Positions 21,818 through 33,204 are shown, counted from the first letter of the stretch. The stretch: 64,000 nt of DNA from Torymus aiolomorphi (GCA_036365515.1 CM070873.1:193439104-193503103), one strand, 5' to 3'. The notes: generated by a model from the letters alone, not told the origin. Program-made: numbers and translations.

Positions 21818-24391
21818 TTAGTTTTCCTTATAGCTGTCGTCTTGTCCGGAGTTTCTTTTGACATGAAATGAATCGTAGTAAGCATGATAATTTGACGGTA
21901 TAATATTACTTTTACACAGAGTTAATAAATCTTTTTTCTTTGCAGCGGGGAGCCCTTGTATGTCTTCGTAAACTTTTACTAGGCTGTACTTTTTAAGATT
22001 TACGTGTTCCTTTCCTTTTCTCATAATAAGAGTTTCATACTGTTCATCGAAATCTACTTTATAATCCATTTGATTTGGTCTTTCCTTCGAAAAAAGTATT
22101 TGCTTGGCTTTCGATATTCCTATTGGTACTTGTTTTTTACTTTTCTTCGTGCTTATCGTCTTTTCCCAATTGAGTTTCAACATTAGATCGTTGAAATCGT
22201 ATATTTGGTCAAAAGTTACAGTTCTCACTTCATATTTTTTCGATGATTGCTTCGCATTTTTTATCGCGTCGCTCCATTCACTTTGCGAGAAAATTTTTCG
22301 TCCCCGCGCGTATCGCTCGATGGTTGCGTGAACTGAGTCGCCTTCATTTTTGGTATGTCCCACTTCTAAGAAGGAGTACTTGATGTCGATATTAAATTTT
22401 GCTGAAGCGTACGCAAACATAGAAAAAACATTTCTATTCCGATTCTGACCTGCACAATTGTCGGACCAAAAAAAGAATTTATTAATTCCCTTGCTTACTT
22501 TTTTTATTATAAAATCTTGCAAGCAGCTTGCGACTTCGTTGGATCCTTTTTTAGCGTCGTTTTCACTCCAAACGTAACAAACACCTTCATGTAAACCAAT
22601 ATCGTAAATTGTAAAATTACATACTGATAATTTTCTCTTATAATAGAGACAGCTAGCTTCAGTTTTCGGTGTACTGAGCACTTTTTGAAAGTCGAAGCAT
22701 GCCATGCATGTGCTTTCGCTAGTTTTAGCTAGTTCTTTATCTTCTTTTATTTTTCTCGATGTTTCCTTATTTTTTATGTGCAGAGTATACTTTTCTTCAA
22801 GCTCTTGTTTTTTTTTGTCCGTGGAATTTTTGTAACCTTCGCATAAGTCGCATCTTTTTTTGGCCTAAAAAATCCAAGATTGAATTTCGTATTAAAAATA
22901 TCAGTATAATGATGTTTGCTTGCCACTTCTTTTTTATTTTCTTTCGCCCATTTGAGGTAGAACCCATACATGCTACTAATACTTAAGCCTTCTTCTAGGT
23001 ATTTTCTTTGGGAATCACTACGAATATAATGAGACTCCATTCGTGGAAACAGGTTTATGTGTTCCATTACACTCTGAGTCTTAGCCTCGTTAGTTCTTGG
23101 TCTAATTTTCGATGTTCCCCTCTTGTCAACTAACTGAGATGAGCTTTTTCTTAATTTGTTAAATGCTGTATTTATCATTTGTTTGCTTATATTTAATGTT
23201 CTCACGAACATAATTTGGCAAAATTTAATGCTTTCATTTCTGAAAGAAATAGTATAAGAACGAGAGAAGTTTCTTTTTGAATCGTCGTCCAAGGTTTCCG
23301 TATTTTGTTTCTCGTGCACGTGTCTTAAAATGAAATCATATTTTTTACCGTGATCTACAATACTCCAGAAGTCAGCAAAAAAATGTTGTCTCGCCTCTTC
23401 GGTAACTTTCTTGCAGCACTGAAACCTACAGCCGGGCCCACATGATTCTTGCACTGATCGAGCTTGAACAAGGTTCTTAGTGGTGGCTGAAACGTACTCT
23501 TGCCCAGTACTTACAGCTTCCTTCCTAATATTTCTTATCCAGTTTTCTGGACGGCATACTCGCTTTCTCGAAGAGTGCTCGGTGAGCGAAGCTTTTCGTT
23601 TTACTCCTGAAGTGCTGGGATTTTCCTGATTTCGATCATCGTTATCGTCATTAAAATTACTATGAGTTTCATTTGGAGTTAAAACTTTGTCCCTCTCATC
23701 GTCAGAGCTTTCAAAAACTTGTTCTTCTTCGAAACAAGTATCATCCGACGAATCATTGTTTTTTTCTGAATCCGAGACTGTTTCTGTAAAATAAAAATTA
23801 AATTCTTGATTCAGCATGGTTTTCAAGTTATCAGCAGTAGATGCATCGTAACAGGCGGTGTAAACTGTGGTTAGTTCAATGCCATCAGTAAAACTGCTTT
23901 CCTCGACCTCGGTTTTTAACTGGTTTTCCTCGAATCCTCCGACTAACTTTACTTCCTTTAAATCCCGAAATTCCTTTTCTTCCGATATATCATACTCTAA
24001 AAATCATTTAATATATTTTAAACCATGTAAATTTTCAAGCCTATTCCATTTTACTTTATAGCGTTTCCATATAAATTGCGAAAAAATTTAGATGTTTTTG
24101 AAATTACGAATTTAAAAATAAAAACAATCAACCTTCTGAACCATGAATACGATTCACTTTATAATGCGAATTTGAAAAATGCCGAATCTAAAGATTAGCC
24201 TTAACTGTTAATTTTTTATTTTAAATTTTGTAGGCTGAAATATAAATGAGAGACAAACACATGCAAAATCAGAAACTATTCCATTTACGTACAAATAAGT
24301 CACGTGATCAAAAGTGGAATTCGAAATAAAATTTTGGAGTTATTCAGAAATTATTTTTACCTCGCGAAGTACCAGCGATAGCTTCATTCAT
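21818..24391 (-). CDS. DUF7869-like protein with RNase H-like D-D-E/D pattern; two exons; one frameshift
   Basis: The minus-strand gene has exon 1 at 24391-24361 (MNEAIAGTSR) and exon 2 from 23996, with a GT donor at 24360 and TTTTTAG acceptor; the phases agree. Exon 2 runs to the stop at 21818, about 736 aa in all. A one-base frameshift lies in a 9-A run near 22808. Acidic N-terminus, basic stretch, then RPENWIRNIRK and a Cys-rich block (ESCGPGCRFQCC), typical of the uncharacterised arthropod proteins labelled DUF7869. The C-terminal half has FDF (D~446), WSDNCAGQNRN (D~523) and NEGDSVHATIE (~561-571), which look like an RNase H/DDE-type active site. It is the only gene at the centre of the giant inverted element, so a transposase role is inferred, not shown. 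The frameshift may be real decay or an assembly error. Confidence 0.75.
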
Positions 24392-24839
24392 AATTTAGGA
24401 GAGAAATCACAAGCGTAGGATGAAGAAAATAGCGAAATTTTATCTTGATATCAATCTCGGGGAATAATAAGTTTCACCTTAATATCAATCTTCGATCTTG
24501 CGTCGACCAGAAGAATTCAGCGTTTTGGGTTAGGAGAATGACAGCCAATCATTTGTTTTAATATCAATCTTCACTTCATCAAGAAATTAACATTATAGGT
24601 AGAACTAAATTTCGAAAATCTAAAAAGTAAGAAGTTTCATGCTTGCAAAAATAAGTAAACTTCGCGAAAAATAATAATATTCAAAGTAGAGCATTGAATT
24701 ATTTATTAATTACAAAACAATCACTTAACTGCATTAACGATTAGTTGCAATTTCGCTATAAAAATTCGAGTTTGAATAAATTTTTATTTGTGACATTGGC
24801 ATACCATAAGAAAATACAAGTAATACTCGTCATTAAAAG
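24392..24839. other. spacer between the DUF7869-like gene and the right arm
   Basis: Contains three diverged segments of the type TTTTAATATCAATCTTC near 24450, 24480 and 24560. It is the likely promoter side of the minus-strand gene. No clear core promoter is identified. Confidence 0.4.
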
Positions 24840-25224
24840 ATCTCCTCGTTAAATAAACGAGGTTTTATTTCAGTTTACACACTCGCGTTAATGTCCTTTC
24901 GAGACAGATACTCTAAGCTCTTGTAAGTATAACGAAATTGAGTTCATGTTGCGCCTAAAAAAGCAAAATCCCGCGCTCGAAATATTCTCACAAAATCTGC
25001 TTTTTAAATGTAGAATAAGCCGCGGCGAATTGATCCGAAAAGTTCAGTTCCTAGCACCTTGAGATAATAGTTTTTAATTCGTTTTTAAGCTTTCAAAAGG
25101 CTAGAAAATCGCACGCGTTAATCGGTTTTGAAATCGGCTACTCGCTGTACTAATGCGGTTTTATTGAAGCGAACGCACGTACAGGAAACTCACTTCGAGA
25201 GAGCTGCTTTGGGCCAACACCAAA

Positions 25225-25377
25225 TCGTCGGGTTAGTGGAATAAAGAGCCACCTCGTTTTTTATTTTAAAAAGGGGACACCTCGGTTTTGAAGGTATAAA
25301 TTTATACCTTCAAAATCGAGGTGTCCCCTTTTTCAAAATAAAAAACGAGGTGGCTCTTTATTCTACTAACCCGACGA
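25225..25377. mobile_element. near-perfect 153-bp hairpin inserted in the right arm
   Basis: TCGTCGGGTTAGTGGAATAA ... and its complement form arms of ~76 bp with no spacer (centre TATAAATTTATA). The left arm lacks this segment (near 20770). Transcripts across it would form a long dsRNA stem. Confidence 0.85.
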
Positions 25378-26309
25378 AATATGGTGTTGCTCGATATCGA
25401 CAAACAGAATAGATAAAAAATGTTGAAATACGCGCGCGATACTTGGCTTGAAAAGCTCACCTTCGTGCTGAATCAAAATGTCTTTATTTGTGCCAACGCA
25501 CTAAGCTCTTGTGAGTACTTCGGGTTTATTTTGCGCCTAAAAAGCAGACTCTCGCGCGCGAAAATCACTCACAAAATTTGTATTTTAAAACTAGAGCGAT
25601 CCGCGGTGAGTTTAGTCAGAGAGCTCATTTAATAGCACCCCGAAATAATTGATTCACATTCGTATTTAAGGTTTTGAAAAACCAGAAAATCGCACGCAAT
25701 ACTCGGCTAAAAAAAGCAGAAAAACGCGCTCGATACTCGCCTTTATACCTCGCCTCCTCGCTACATTCTCGTCTTCGGCTCGGGTGGCATTTTACACGAG
25801 CTGTTTACTGTCCCAATTTTTCCCGTCCTAGGTACGTAATATGCCATGTTAAGAGAATTATTTAAATAAGTCTTAAACCCAAGCAGCCGGGGGATGCGAC
25901 GTCCACGCATATAAGAGATTACGTAGACGTGCAGCAGTAAGACAATTATTTAAGGACGTTCATCACATGATATATAAAGCTATTCGTAATGAATTTTTAT
26001 TTTTTGTCTTTTATATTTGATACAACCAGATCAAGTTTAGTCGAATGATAGGTGTCTTAAGATGCAGAAAATTATGTTTATCGAAATTCAGGTGAATTTC
26101 AATTCAGTGAGTTCGTGTGTACGCTTGAGCTTGGGATTTATCCGCTGATCGTGCCCTTGAGCTTGCGGACAGAACCATGCGCGCTCGTGCTCGAGCGTAT
26201 ACACCCCCACACACATGCGAAACCCCTTGTGCACGCGAGGAAAGCCACGAGCCCTCATATGGATCCCCGCAAGCTCACGTAAGACCCTGCGCTCATGTGC
26301 GTCCCTGAG

Positions 26310-26510
26310 GGGAAGAAGATCGTATCTCGGCGCCCGGATGAAGGACGATGTATCTCGGCACTTTTACGGCCAGTACACGGCCAGTATAAGGCAAAAAGCG
26401 CCGAGATACGTCGTTCATCATCCTCGCGCCGAGATACGTCGTTCTTCATTAGCGCGCCGAGATACGTCGTTCTTCATCAGCGCGCCGAGATACGTTCTTC
26501 TTCCTCTCAG
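26310..26510. repeat. array of the ~22-bp motif (right arm)
   Basis: Two copies point one way (from 26318) and four the other (to 26492), around CGGCCAGTACACGGCCAGTA. It corresponds to the left-arm array at 17915-18060 but holds more copies, so copy number changes between arms. Confidence 0.85.
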
Positions 26511-26715
26511 CCGTCGATATAACCCCGACGCTTGCATATGTACAAATCACTGCAAGCTCTCGTAAGCTGCCGTGCGCTTGGGCTCTCGCGTTCGAAAATA
26601 CTTCCTCGCAAGCTCGCGTAATATCTCGCGCCGTCGCGCGGCCTGCAAGAAAAAACTGAAGAACCCCAGCGTTGCGTATGGCTAAACTAACCACGATTCT
26701 CTTTGCGCAACTTAA

Positions 26716-27135
26716 GGGAGTATCATCGGTACATAGCTAGTCAGTTGAGAAAACGCTTTGACATGTCATTGACTCACACGATAACAGTCGTAATTTTGGC
26801 AATGTAGTACCATATTGTATGCCTATGTGATTCTAACCCAATTTAATATTTCAAAAGAACGTGTGTTATTCAAAAAAGAGGCTCTGAATGATAATTTTGA
26901 AAGCAGATATGAATCTGGGATAAATTTTTGCGTTTCTCAGAATTTTTTCAGAATTTTTTCATTTCGCAATGTTTTTATATACTACAAAAGGTGCATTTTC
27001 CCATAAGAACCCATGTTATTTTCAATCACTGATTTCTTGCCTCTGAAGCTCTGAATCTTCACAAAGTTTGAATCAGAGCTGCCACCCAAATATCAAACGA
27101 TTTTCATTTCGAATTCTATTACCGAGGGTACTTCC
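26716..27135. mobile_element. 420-bp TTAA-inserted element in the right arm
   Basis: TTAA flanks at 26712-26715 and 27136-27139; the left arm keeps one TTAA at 17688-17691. The ends GGGAGTATCATCGGTA and GGAAGTACCCTCGGTA are imperfect inverted repeats. The 63-aa frame inside is not convincing. Confidence 0.85.
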
Positions 27136-27394
27136 TTAACGCTTTCGTTTACACGTCGTGATAGTTTAACTCATCCCTCTACATTAATTTCATTATATAC
27201 TGCGGCACTTCTTCCATACAAGGGCATTGACATGAATTTATTTCTTATATAAGGCTAGTAAAAATTATTGATAAGTTTATTATCATTTGCAAAGCATAAT
27301 TGTTATCTTCCAGCAATAGTAACAATTTTGGTTTGGTAAACATTTTGATAATACACAAATTCTATTACACAATTGATCGTGTACGTAGGAAAAT

Positions 27395-28180
27395 AAGTAT
27401 TTGACCGTCAATGTCCTTGTACGGAAGAAGTGTCGCAGTATATAATGAAATTATGCTGGGGCTCTCCAGTTTTTTCTCGCAGGCCGCGCGACAGTGCGAG
27501 ATATTACACGAGCTTGCGTGGAAGTATTTTCGAACGCGAGAGCCCAAACGCACGGCAGCCTACGAGAGCTTGCAGTGATTTGTACATACACTGAGAGAAA
27601 TGTTTAGGAAAATTTATTATAAATGTAAGAAAAATTACTATGTTCGATAGGAACTTTGGGACAGACTCGAATTATCATAAAATTTACTACAATTTATAGT
27701 AAAAATTGCTATGTACATAGTAACAATTACTCAAAACATAGGAATTTTTATTATAAATTGTAGTAAATTTTATGATAATTTAAGTCTGTCTCACGATTAC
27801 TATAAATATAGTCATTTTTGTTACACCATTTTTCTCCATGTACGTCAGCGTGTGGAACCCCACACGCATATAACCGAGGGCGCGGGGTATGCGCGGAGAC
27901 CCGGGGGTACTCGTGAACACGCAGGAACACACACGAGCGCAGGGTCTGACGTGTGCTTGCGGGGATCCATATGAGGGCTCGTGGCTTCCCCCGCGCGCAG
28001 AAGGGGTTTCGCATGTGCACGCGTCTCGGCCAGTGCGCACGGAGACTGAGGGTATATCGTCGGTTGAGAGGTGAAAGGAGACAACTCGGTCGCGAGCTAA
28101 GAAAACAGACAACTCGGCCGAGCGCTAAGAAACCACAGAACTCGGCCGAGAGCTAAGAAACCAGACAACTCACGGACTCC
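27395..28180. repeat. partial third copy of the giant-element arm, opposite orientation to the adjacent right arm
   Basis: Matches 17595-18240 in the same direction (CTCGCAGGCCGCGCGACAG, TATGAGGGCTCGTGGCTT and others) but lacks the ~22-bp motif array. It then ends in GCTAAGAAA-CCAGACAACTCG tandem units of ~30 bp (28080-28170). Confidence 0.8.
27588..27842. mobile_element. MITE inside the third arm copy
   Basis: Ends TACACTGAGAGAAAT and CATTTTTCTCCATGTA are inverted, as is an internal pair around TATCATAAAATTTACTACAA. The other arm copies lack it. Ends resemble those of the MITEs at 14202 and 57988. Confidence 0.8.
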
Positions 28181-28506
28181 TTTTTCATTTGATTTTTAGT
28201 TGGTAACCATGGGAGTGAGTATATAAATAAATACGCCATAGAAATAAATCAATTTTATTAGAAAAAAATAACAGAAAAAACTGACAAAAATCAATCCGTG
28301 TATATAATTACGTGTAATTCATACTTTTCATGGTCGAAATATTTCTAATAATATAGAACAATTGAATATAAACCATACATATATAAGAAAATTGAATACA
28401 TAGAATAATTATTATATCTATCAAATAATATACCACAGTTTTATTGTATAAAACGATTTGGAGTAATCGGGCATGAACAACAGTAAGGCCCGTTACACTC
28501 AAAAAA

Positions 28507-28637
28507 ATATAAGGAACAGATGTAGAAATAACATGGGTTAGTATATCTATATATACGAGGAACAACGACGAATAAGCGCTGTTCCACATATATATAGATA
28601 TAGTAATCCATGGTATTTCTGCATCTGTTCCTTATAT
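28507..28637. mobile_element. short palindromic MITE
   Basis: ATAAGGAACAGATGTAGAAA at the left and its near-complement at the right enclose inverted GGAACAACG/GCGCTGTTCC and AGTATATCTATATAT segments. 28670-28760 holds a two-unit direct repeat of AACTATAGATAATTGGAC. Upstream, 28181-28506 shows nothing recognisable. Confidence 0.75.
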
Positions 28638-29109
28638 CGTGTTCTGTGTTCCTTTGGCTAATGTTAAACTATAGATAATTGGACTAAGGTACACCATGAA
28701 CTATATTGAACTATAGATAATTGGACAGTTGGACTATGATACACCATGAACTAAGAAACACACACATATCATACGTATGTTACATGTAAGCATTTGACAC
28801 GGTAACCTACTTTTAGCTCTTTAATTTTTGTAAACACAAGTGTCAGCTGAATCGAATACTCGGATGGTTTAGATTCGTTTTACGTCGCTTTTTACGTAAA
28901 AAGTGTTCCTTTTGTGTAATTTGAGGTTCGTGTGTTTTGTTGCACAGTATAATTATTGTGTTTATATAGTTGTGAACTTTGTGAAATATAAAAACAGTGA
29001 TTAAAAAAAAAAAATTTAAAGTGACTTCTAACAAAGCTTAAAAATGGCAGGAGATGCCAGAGAACGATTTCCCAGCACTCATCCTCACGCCAAATACTCA
29101 AGAGGAAGA

Positions 29110-30777
29110 GTGAAGAAGAGACCAAAATTTTTGGAGGGAATATCCACAATGAAGAAAATGAGAGAAAGCGGAGAAGAGCATCAACTTCAGCTAGAAAAAT
29201 GAGAAATACATCAACATCTTCTCACTGCAATACGAAGAATAGAATTATCAACATCAGCATTCTGTTTCCTGAACTGGAAAAAGTGTTATGTTGCAGTGAG
29301 TGCCATGGACCTGTTTGTATAAGCGAATCCAGCCTTCAAGGGTTTGGATTCAAAATTGATATAGTGTGTGACAGATGTGGTCAAATTGCAGGAATAAATT
29401 CTTCCAAGAAAGTTGGCCCCATGAGTAATGCATGGGAAATAAATAGAAGAACTGTGCTAGCCACGCGTGCACTTGGCCACGGTCACACAGGACTATCAAC
29501 TTTCTCTGGAATCATGGATTTATCACAAACAGTGGCTCATTCTGCTTATGATAAAATTAATGAGCAGCTTGGTAATATTTGTGCAGAAGCGGCTCAAGAG
29601 TCCATGGACACAGCAGTGAAAGAAGAACTAAAATTAACACAACCAAATACTGGACTTACTGTGTCTGGTGACGGCTCTTGGAGGAAAAGGGCTTTTCTTC
29701 TTTACAAGGTGTTGCCAGCATTATTGGCAACAGATCTGGCAAGGTTTTAGATGTTACTATTAAAAATAATTTCTGTAAACGTTGCTCAGTTTGGGAGAAA
29801 AAAAAGGGACAGTGGAATATAAAGAATGGTATAAAGAGCACGAACCAAATTGCACGGCCAACCATCAGGGCTGTGCTGGAAAAATGGAAGTAGATGGTAT
29901 AAAGGAAATGTTCTCACGATCTGAAGAAAAATATGCAGTTAAGTATGAGTATTACATCGGTGATGGTTACTCTAAAGTGTTCAAGTCTGTGTCAGAAGCG
30001 GATCCCTATGGTAACAAACTACAAGTAAAGAAGATAGAGTGCATTGGGCATGTCCAGAAGAGGATGGGCACTCGTTTAAGAAACATAAAGAAGGCATCAG
30101 GAAAGAAGCTTCTATCGGATGGAAAACCAATGGGTGGAAAAGGTCGCTTGACAGGGCAGGTGATCGGAACCTTATCTTCCTATTATGGAAAGGCGATCAG
30201 AGACCATTCAGATTCTGTCACTGGTATGATAAATGCTATTTGGGCTACATATTATCATCAGTTGTCTACCGATCAGAGCCCTCAATATCAATTCTACCCA
30301 TCAGGACTTACCAGCTGGTGTAAATGGCAAAAAGCAAAGGCCAACAAAAAACTCACATAAAGTAGCCATTCCACTGGCCATCATGGATCAGGTGAGACCA
30401 ATTTATGAAGACTTATCAAGTTCAGATCTTCTCCAGAAGTGTCTTGGAGGTTTTACGCAAAACTCTAATGAGAGTTTCAACAACTGCGTGTGGAAAATAG
30501 TTCCAAAAACTTCATTCAGTGGCTTGAAAGTTTTGGAAATAGGTACTCACATTGCTGTAACCTGCTTCAACCAAGGAAAACAGGTATTCTAAATATCATG
30601 GAAAAGTTTGAATGCACTCCTGGATCGACTGCAGTACAATGGATGGAATCAAGCGACGAATTCAGACTTAGATCTGCAGAAAAGAAGACTGAAGCCAACA
30701 CCAAGGATGCTCGTATTATGAGAAGACAAGCTAGAGAGCAGCTCCAGGATGATTCGTATGCAGCAGGTGCATTTTAA
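29110..30777 (+). pseudogene. Mutator-like transposase, decayed
   Basis: Pieces in shifting frames together cover a Mutator-type transposase of the kind common in insect genomes. A Cys2-Cys2 segment (CSECHGPV ... CDRCG) comes first. The catalytic signature follows: D in VSGDGSWRKRG, D in YYIGDGYSKV (the family usually has GDGDS) and E in TQNSNESFNN. Between them is the C/H-rich HEPNCTANHQGCAGKMEVDG block. Frames change near 29693, 29780, 30300 and 30575, so at least four indels break the gene. The protein would have bound and cut transposon ends in the nucleus. No matching terminal repeats were identified; the palindrome at 28507 and the tail after 30777 do not obviously pair. Confidence 0.85.
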
Positions 30778-31595
30778 ATTATGTAAATATATTATATAAT
30801 ATATATGTTTTTGTGCATTAGACATGCGTATATTATGCATATTGTATATGTATATGTATACATAAACATACATATCTTACAAACATGCACACACATTAAT
30901 TTTCACACACGAGGTACATAAAACTAAATTTATAAATTATATTTTATTTTTTTTGTATGGAAATGTCATAAGCCAAGAAATAATTGTATAATTAAAATTT
31001 ACTTGCTTATAGCATTTCCATGCAAAAAATGTAAAAATATAATTTTGTTTTATATGCCTGGTGTGTGCAAGTTAATGTACGTGTGTGTATGTGTGTGTGT
31101 GTGTATGTGTGTGTGTGTATGTGTGTGTATGTGTGTGTATATATACATATTGTTTTAAATAATTAAATAAAATAATAAAATATATATTATACGTGTTTCA
31201 GTGATTTTGAAAGAAAATACATCATCAAGCGACTACCATGGGACCTTGCAGGACTTGACAAATGAGGTTAAGACAACACATTAACAACAAGACTTAAAAA
31301 AGGTTTTTAACCTAAGGCGAAAAAAACGATAAGTATTTAAGATAAATAAATTGATGCACGTATAGCCAAAATGTTATAAAATGACTAAAAGTTGATTTTG
31401 TTTTCTAGGTCAAAAATACCAAGGAAAATAAAATTCTACGCAAGGAAGTCAATGCCAAATTGTTTTTCATAACCAGTATATGCATAAATATCAATATCAA
31501 CTAAAAGGGAGTCGTGTTTTGGATATTTGTATGCATTATGAGATATCAAAACTTTAAAGTTGATTTTCTCACAATATTGTTTTTAATAAAATAAG
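30778..31595. other. AT-rich stretch with TG microsatellite
   Basis: A TGTG/TATG tract lies at 31078-31142. A 'gcatttccatgcaaaaaat'-type inverted match to GGAAATGTCAT near 30960 is short. No gene. Confidence 0.5.
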
Positions 31596-31915
31596 CTCAC
31601 TGACCGTAAGCTTTAAAATATTCCTGCGGATGGATTGACTCCAGATTTAAACTGAGTATTTCTAAATGGTATAGTTTTCTTATCAGCGTATGGTTTTAAA
31701 ATTGAATGTCAGAAAAAATTTTTACATTAAAAAAATGTTGGAAAAGTTTAAACAATTAAGAAAAATATCATAAAAAAAGAGGATAAAAAATTTTTTTTTC
31801 TTTGAATCAAAAATCCTAGCACTTTTAAGAAAACTATACCATTTAGAAGTACTTAGTTTAAATCTAGAGTCAATCCTTCCGCAGGAACATTTAAAAGCTT
31901 ACGGTCAGTGAAAAA
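31596..31915. repeat. inverted repeat with ~95-bp arms
   Basis: Left arm 31598-31690 (CACTGACCGTAAGCTTTAAA ...) matches the complement of 31825-31915, separated by ~135 bp. Likely a foldback remnant. Confidence 0.75.
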
Positions 31916-32286
31916 ACTTGTTTCATCGATAACTATGGTTCTGGACCATAAAAAAGGCTCAAACACAGGTCTGAGGAAAGGTAAATATACCCCCTTTTAT
32001 ATGTAAAAAGTGGGAAATAATTGGCTCACAGTTATATATAGAAATATAAAATTTTATTTCAGAAATAAAGGTGTCTAGCCCCCTTAAACATAAAATATGA
32101 GTTGAAAGAAAAATGCGATTTTTCAAATATTTGGGAATGTTTTTGTCGGAAACTATGCATCTGACAGAAAATCGCCGGAGAACATTTTTCTCAGAAAATG
32201 ACGGAGAATAGCTTAGAGTTGTTTAAAATCAAAATATCGTATTTTAAAAATTTGTTTATTAAAATTGTTACGAGTGTGCTATCGCA

Positions 32287-32392
32287 ACATTTAATAATAA
32301 AAAGGGACGGACCCTGGGCTTGAACTAAAGCCGCCGACTCGTGAGTCAGAAACACTATCAACTAGCCACGGCCGCCACCGTTCGGCTTTCTG
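32287..32392 (-). pseudogene. tRNA-like/SINE-like unit with A and B boxes
   Basis: On the minus strand TGGCTAGTTGATAG (A box) and AGTTCAAGCCC (B box) have tRNA-like spacing. The anticodon arm CTGAC/GTCGG pairs around a loop containing CAC (Val-like), and TTTTTA follows the end. The acceptor stem is poor, so it is more likely a tRNA-derived SINE head or pseudogene than a functional tRNA. Confidence 0.55.
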
Positions 32393-32691
32393 ATAATCGT
32401 CTTCATATTGTAATATGCCTTGCCTCTTCTTATTCTGCACATTCGTAGGTATATCCATCCGTAATACGATTAACGGATTAACTTTTCGGCTTGGTAACCA
32501 GGATATTTCGATACATGGAGAAGAAGTGATCACACTGCCATCGGTAGCATTTGCAAGTACTGTGTAAATGTGCTACCTTGATTCAAAGTTTAATTTGTTT
32601 CTTAGGCAGTCTAGAAATAAATTCCATTGGTTTTTAAGATTTAAGTTCATTGTTGAAAATGAAAAAAATTAGATTTTTTCAAAAATCCATA

Positions 32692-33202
32692 TGAGGCGGT
32701 TCACGTCAGCTCTCCAGGCGCGGCGCGCGAGCGCGAAATCATGCTGTTTTCAGCTTGTGTTTGAAGGGCTAAGATGTATCTAAAAAAAATAATCCCCAAG
32801 TGATTTCGATGTATTTTTTCCTCAGCTTTCCGATGGTGCTATTAGTTTCTCAAAATTTTTCAATTCTAACCTCAAAAAAACATAAAACGTGTTATATCTC
32901 AAAAACTATATTTTTAATATTTTTTTTGACCTGCTAAATCGAAAGAGGAGGAAATTTTACATGGATATAGCCTTTTTCTACATAGGGGTTTTTTGATTTT
33001 TTCGAGATATTATTCAAGAAATACTTAGAATTGAAAAATTTTGAGAAACTAATAGCACCATCGGAAAGCTGAGGAAAAAATACATCGAAATCACTTGGGG
33101 ATTATTTTTTTTAGATACATCTTAGCCCTTCAAACACAAGCTGAAAACAGCATGATTTCGCGCTCACGCGCCGCGCCTGGAAAGCTGACGTGAAACGCCT
33201 CA
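32692..33202. mobile_element. 511-bp MITE with ~180-bp inverted repeats
   Basis: Ends TGAGGCGGTTCACGTCAGCT and complement are flanked by TA on both sides. Arms are nearly identical over ~180 bp; the ~150-bp loop contains no gene. Confidence 0.9.
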
Positions 33203-33204
33203 TA

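Larger units (their letters stand above)
16981..27357. mobile_element. giant inverted-repeat element carrying one DUF7869-like gene
   Basis: The outer ends match as inverted copies (GTGTATTATCAAAATGTTTA at 16986 and its complement ending near 27357). Matching segments continue inward to about 21640 on the left and 24840 on the right, in the same order. The arms differ mainly by clean insertions: a 478-bp MITE, TTAA elements, a foldback and a hairpin. The single-copy centre contains the DUF7869-like gene. A partial third arm copy at 27395-28180 shows the family is repetitive. The architecture is that of a DNA transposon with multi-kilobase TIRs; the superfamily is undetermined. Confidence 0.75.
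24840..27357. repeat. right arm of the giant element (partner 16981-21640)
   Basis: Reverse-complement match to the left arm in conserved order, interrupted by the hairpin at 25225-25377 and the TTAA element at 26716-27135. It lacks the ~800-bp segment, the foldback, the AATT MITE and the 414-bp TTAA element of the left arm. Confidence 0.8.
13040..32083. mobile_element. possible TTAA-flanked giant element (only the two ends support it)
   Basis: At 13036 the sequence reads TTAA then GGGGGCTAGACACCTTT. At 32087 the reverse complement reads TTAA then the same 17 bases. The two ends face each other and TTAA is the target of piggyBac-type transposons. Beyond ~20 bp the ends diverge, and the 19 kb between them is a patchwork of other elements. 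Two unrelated half-elements would look the same, so this is only a candidate. Confidence 0.25.

Noticed and set aside
27751..28112. 89-110-aa minus-strand frames in the third arm copy
   Set aside because: Partly overlap a MITE and arm repeat DNA; no domain and no conservation between arm copies.
13040..32083. A Maverick/Polinton element
   Set aside because: The size fits, but there is no polymerase B, retroviral-type integrase, ATPase, protease or capsid gene, and the ends are TTAA-type.
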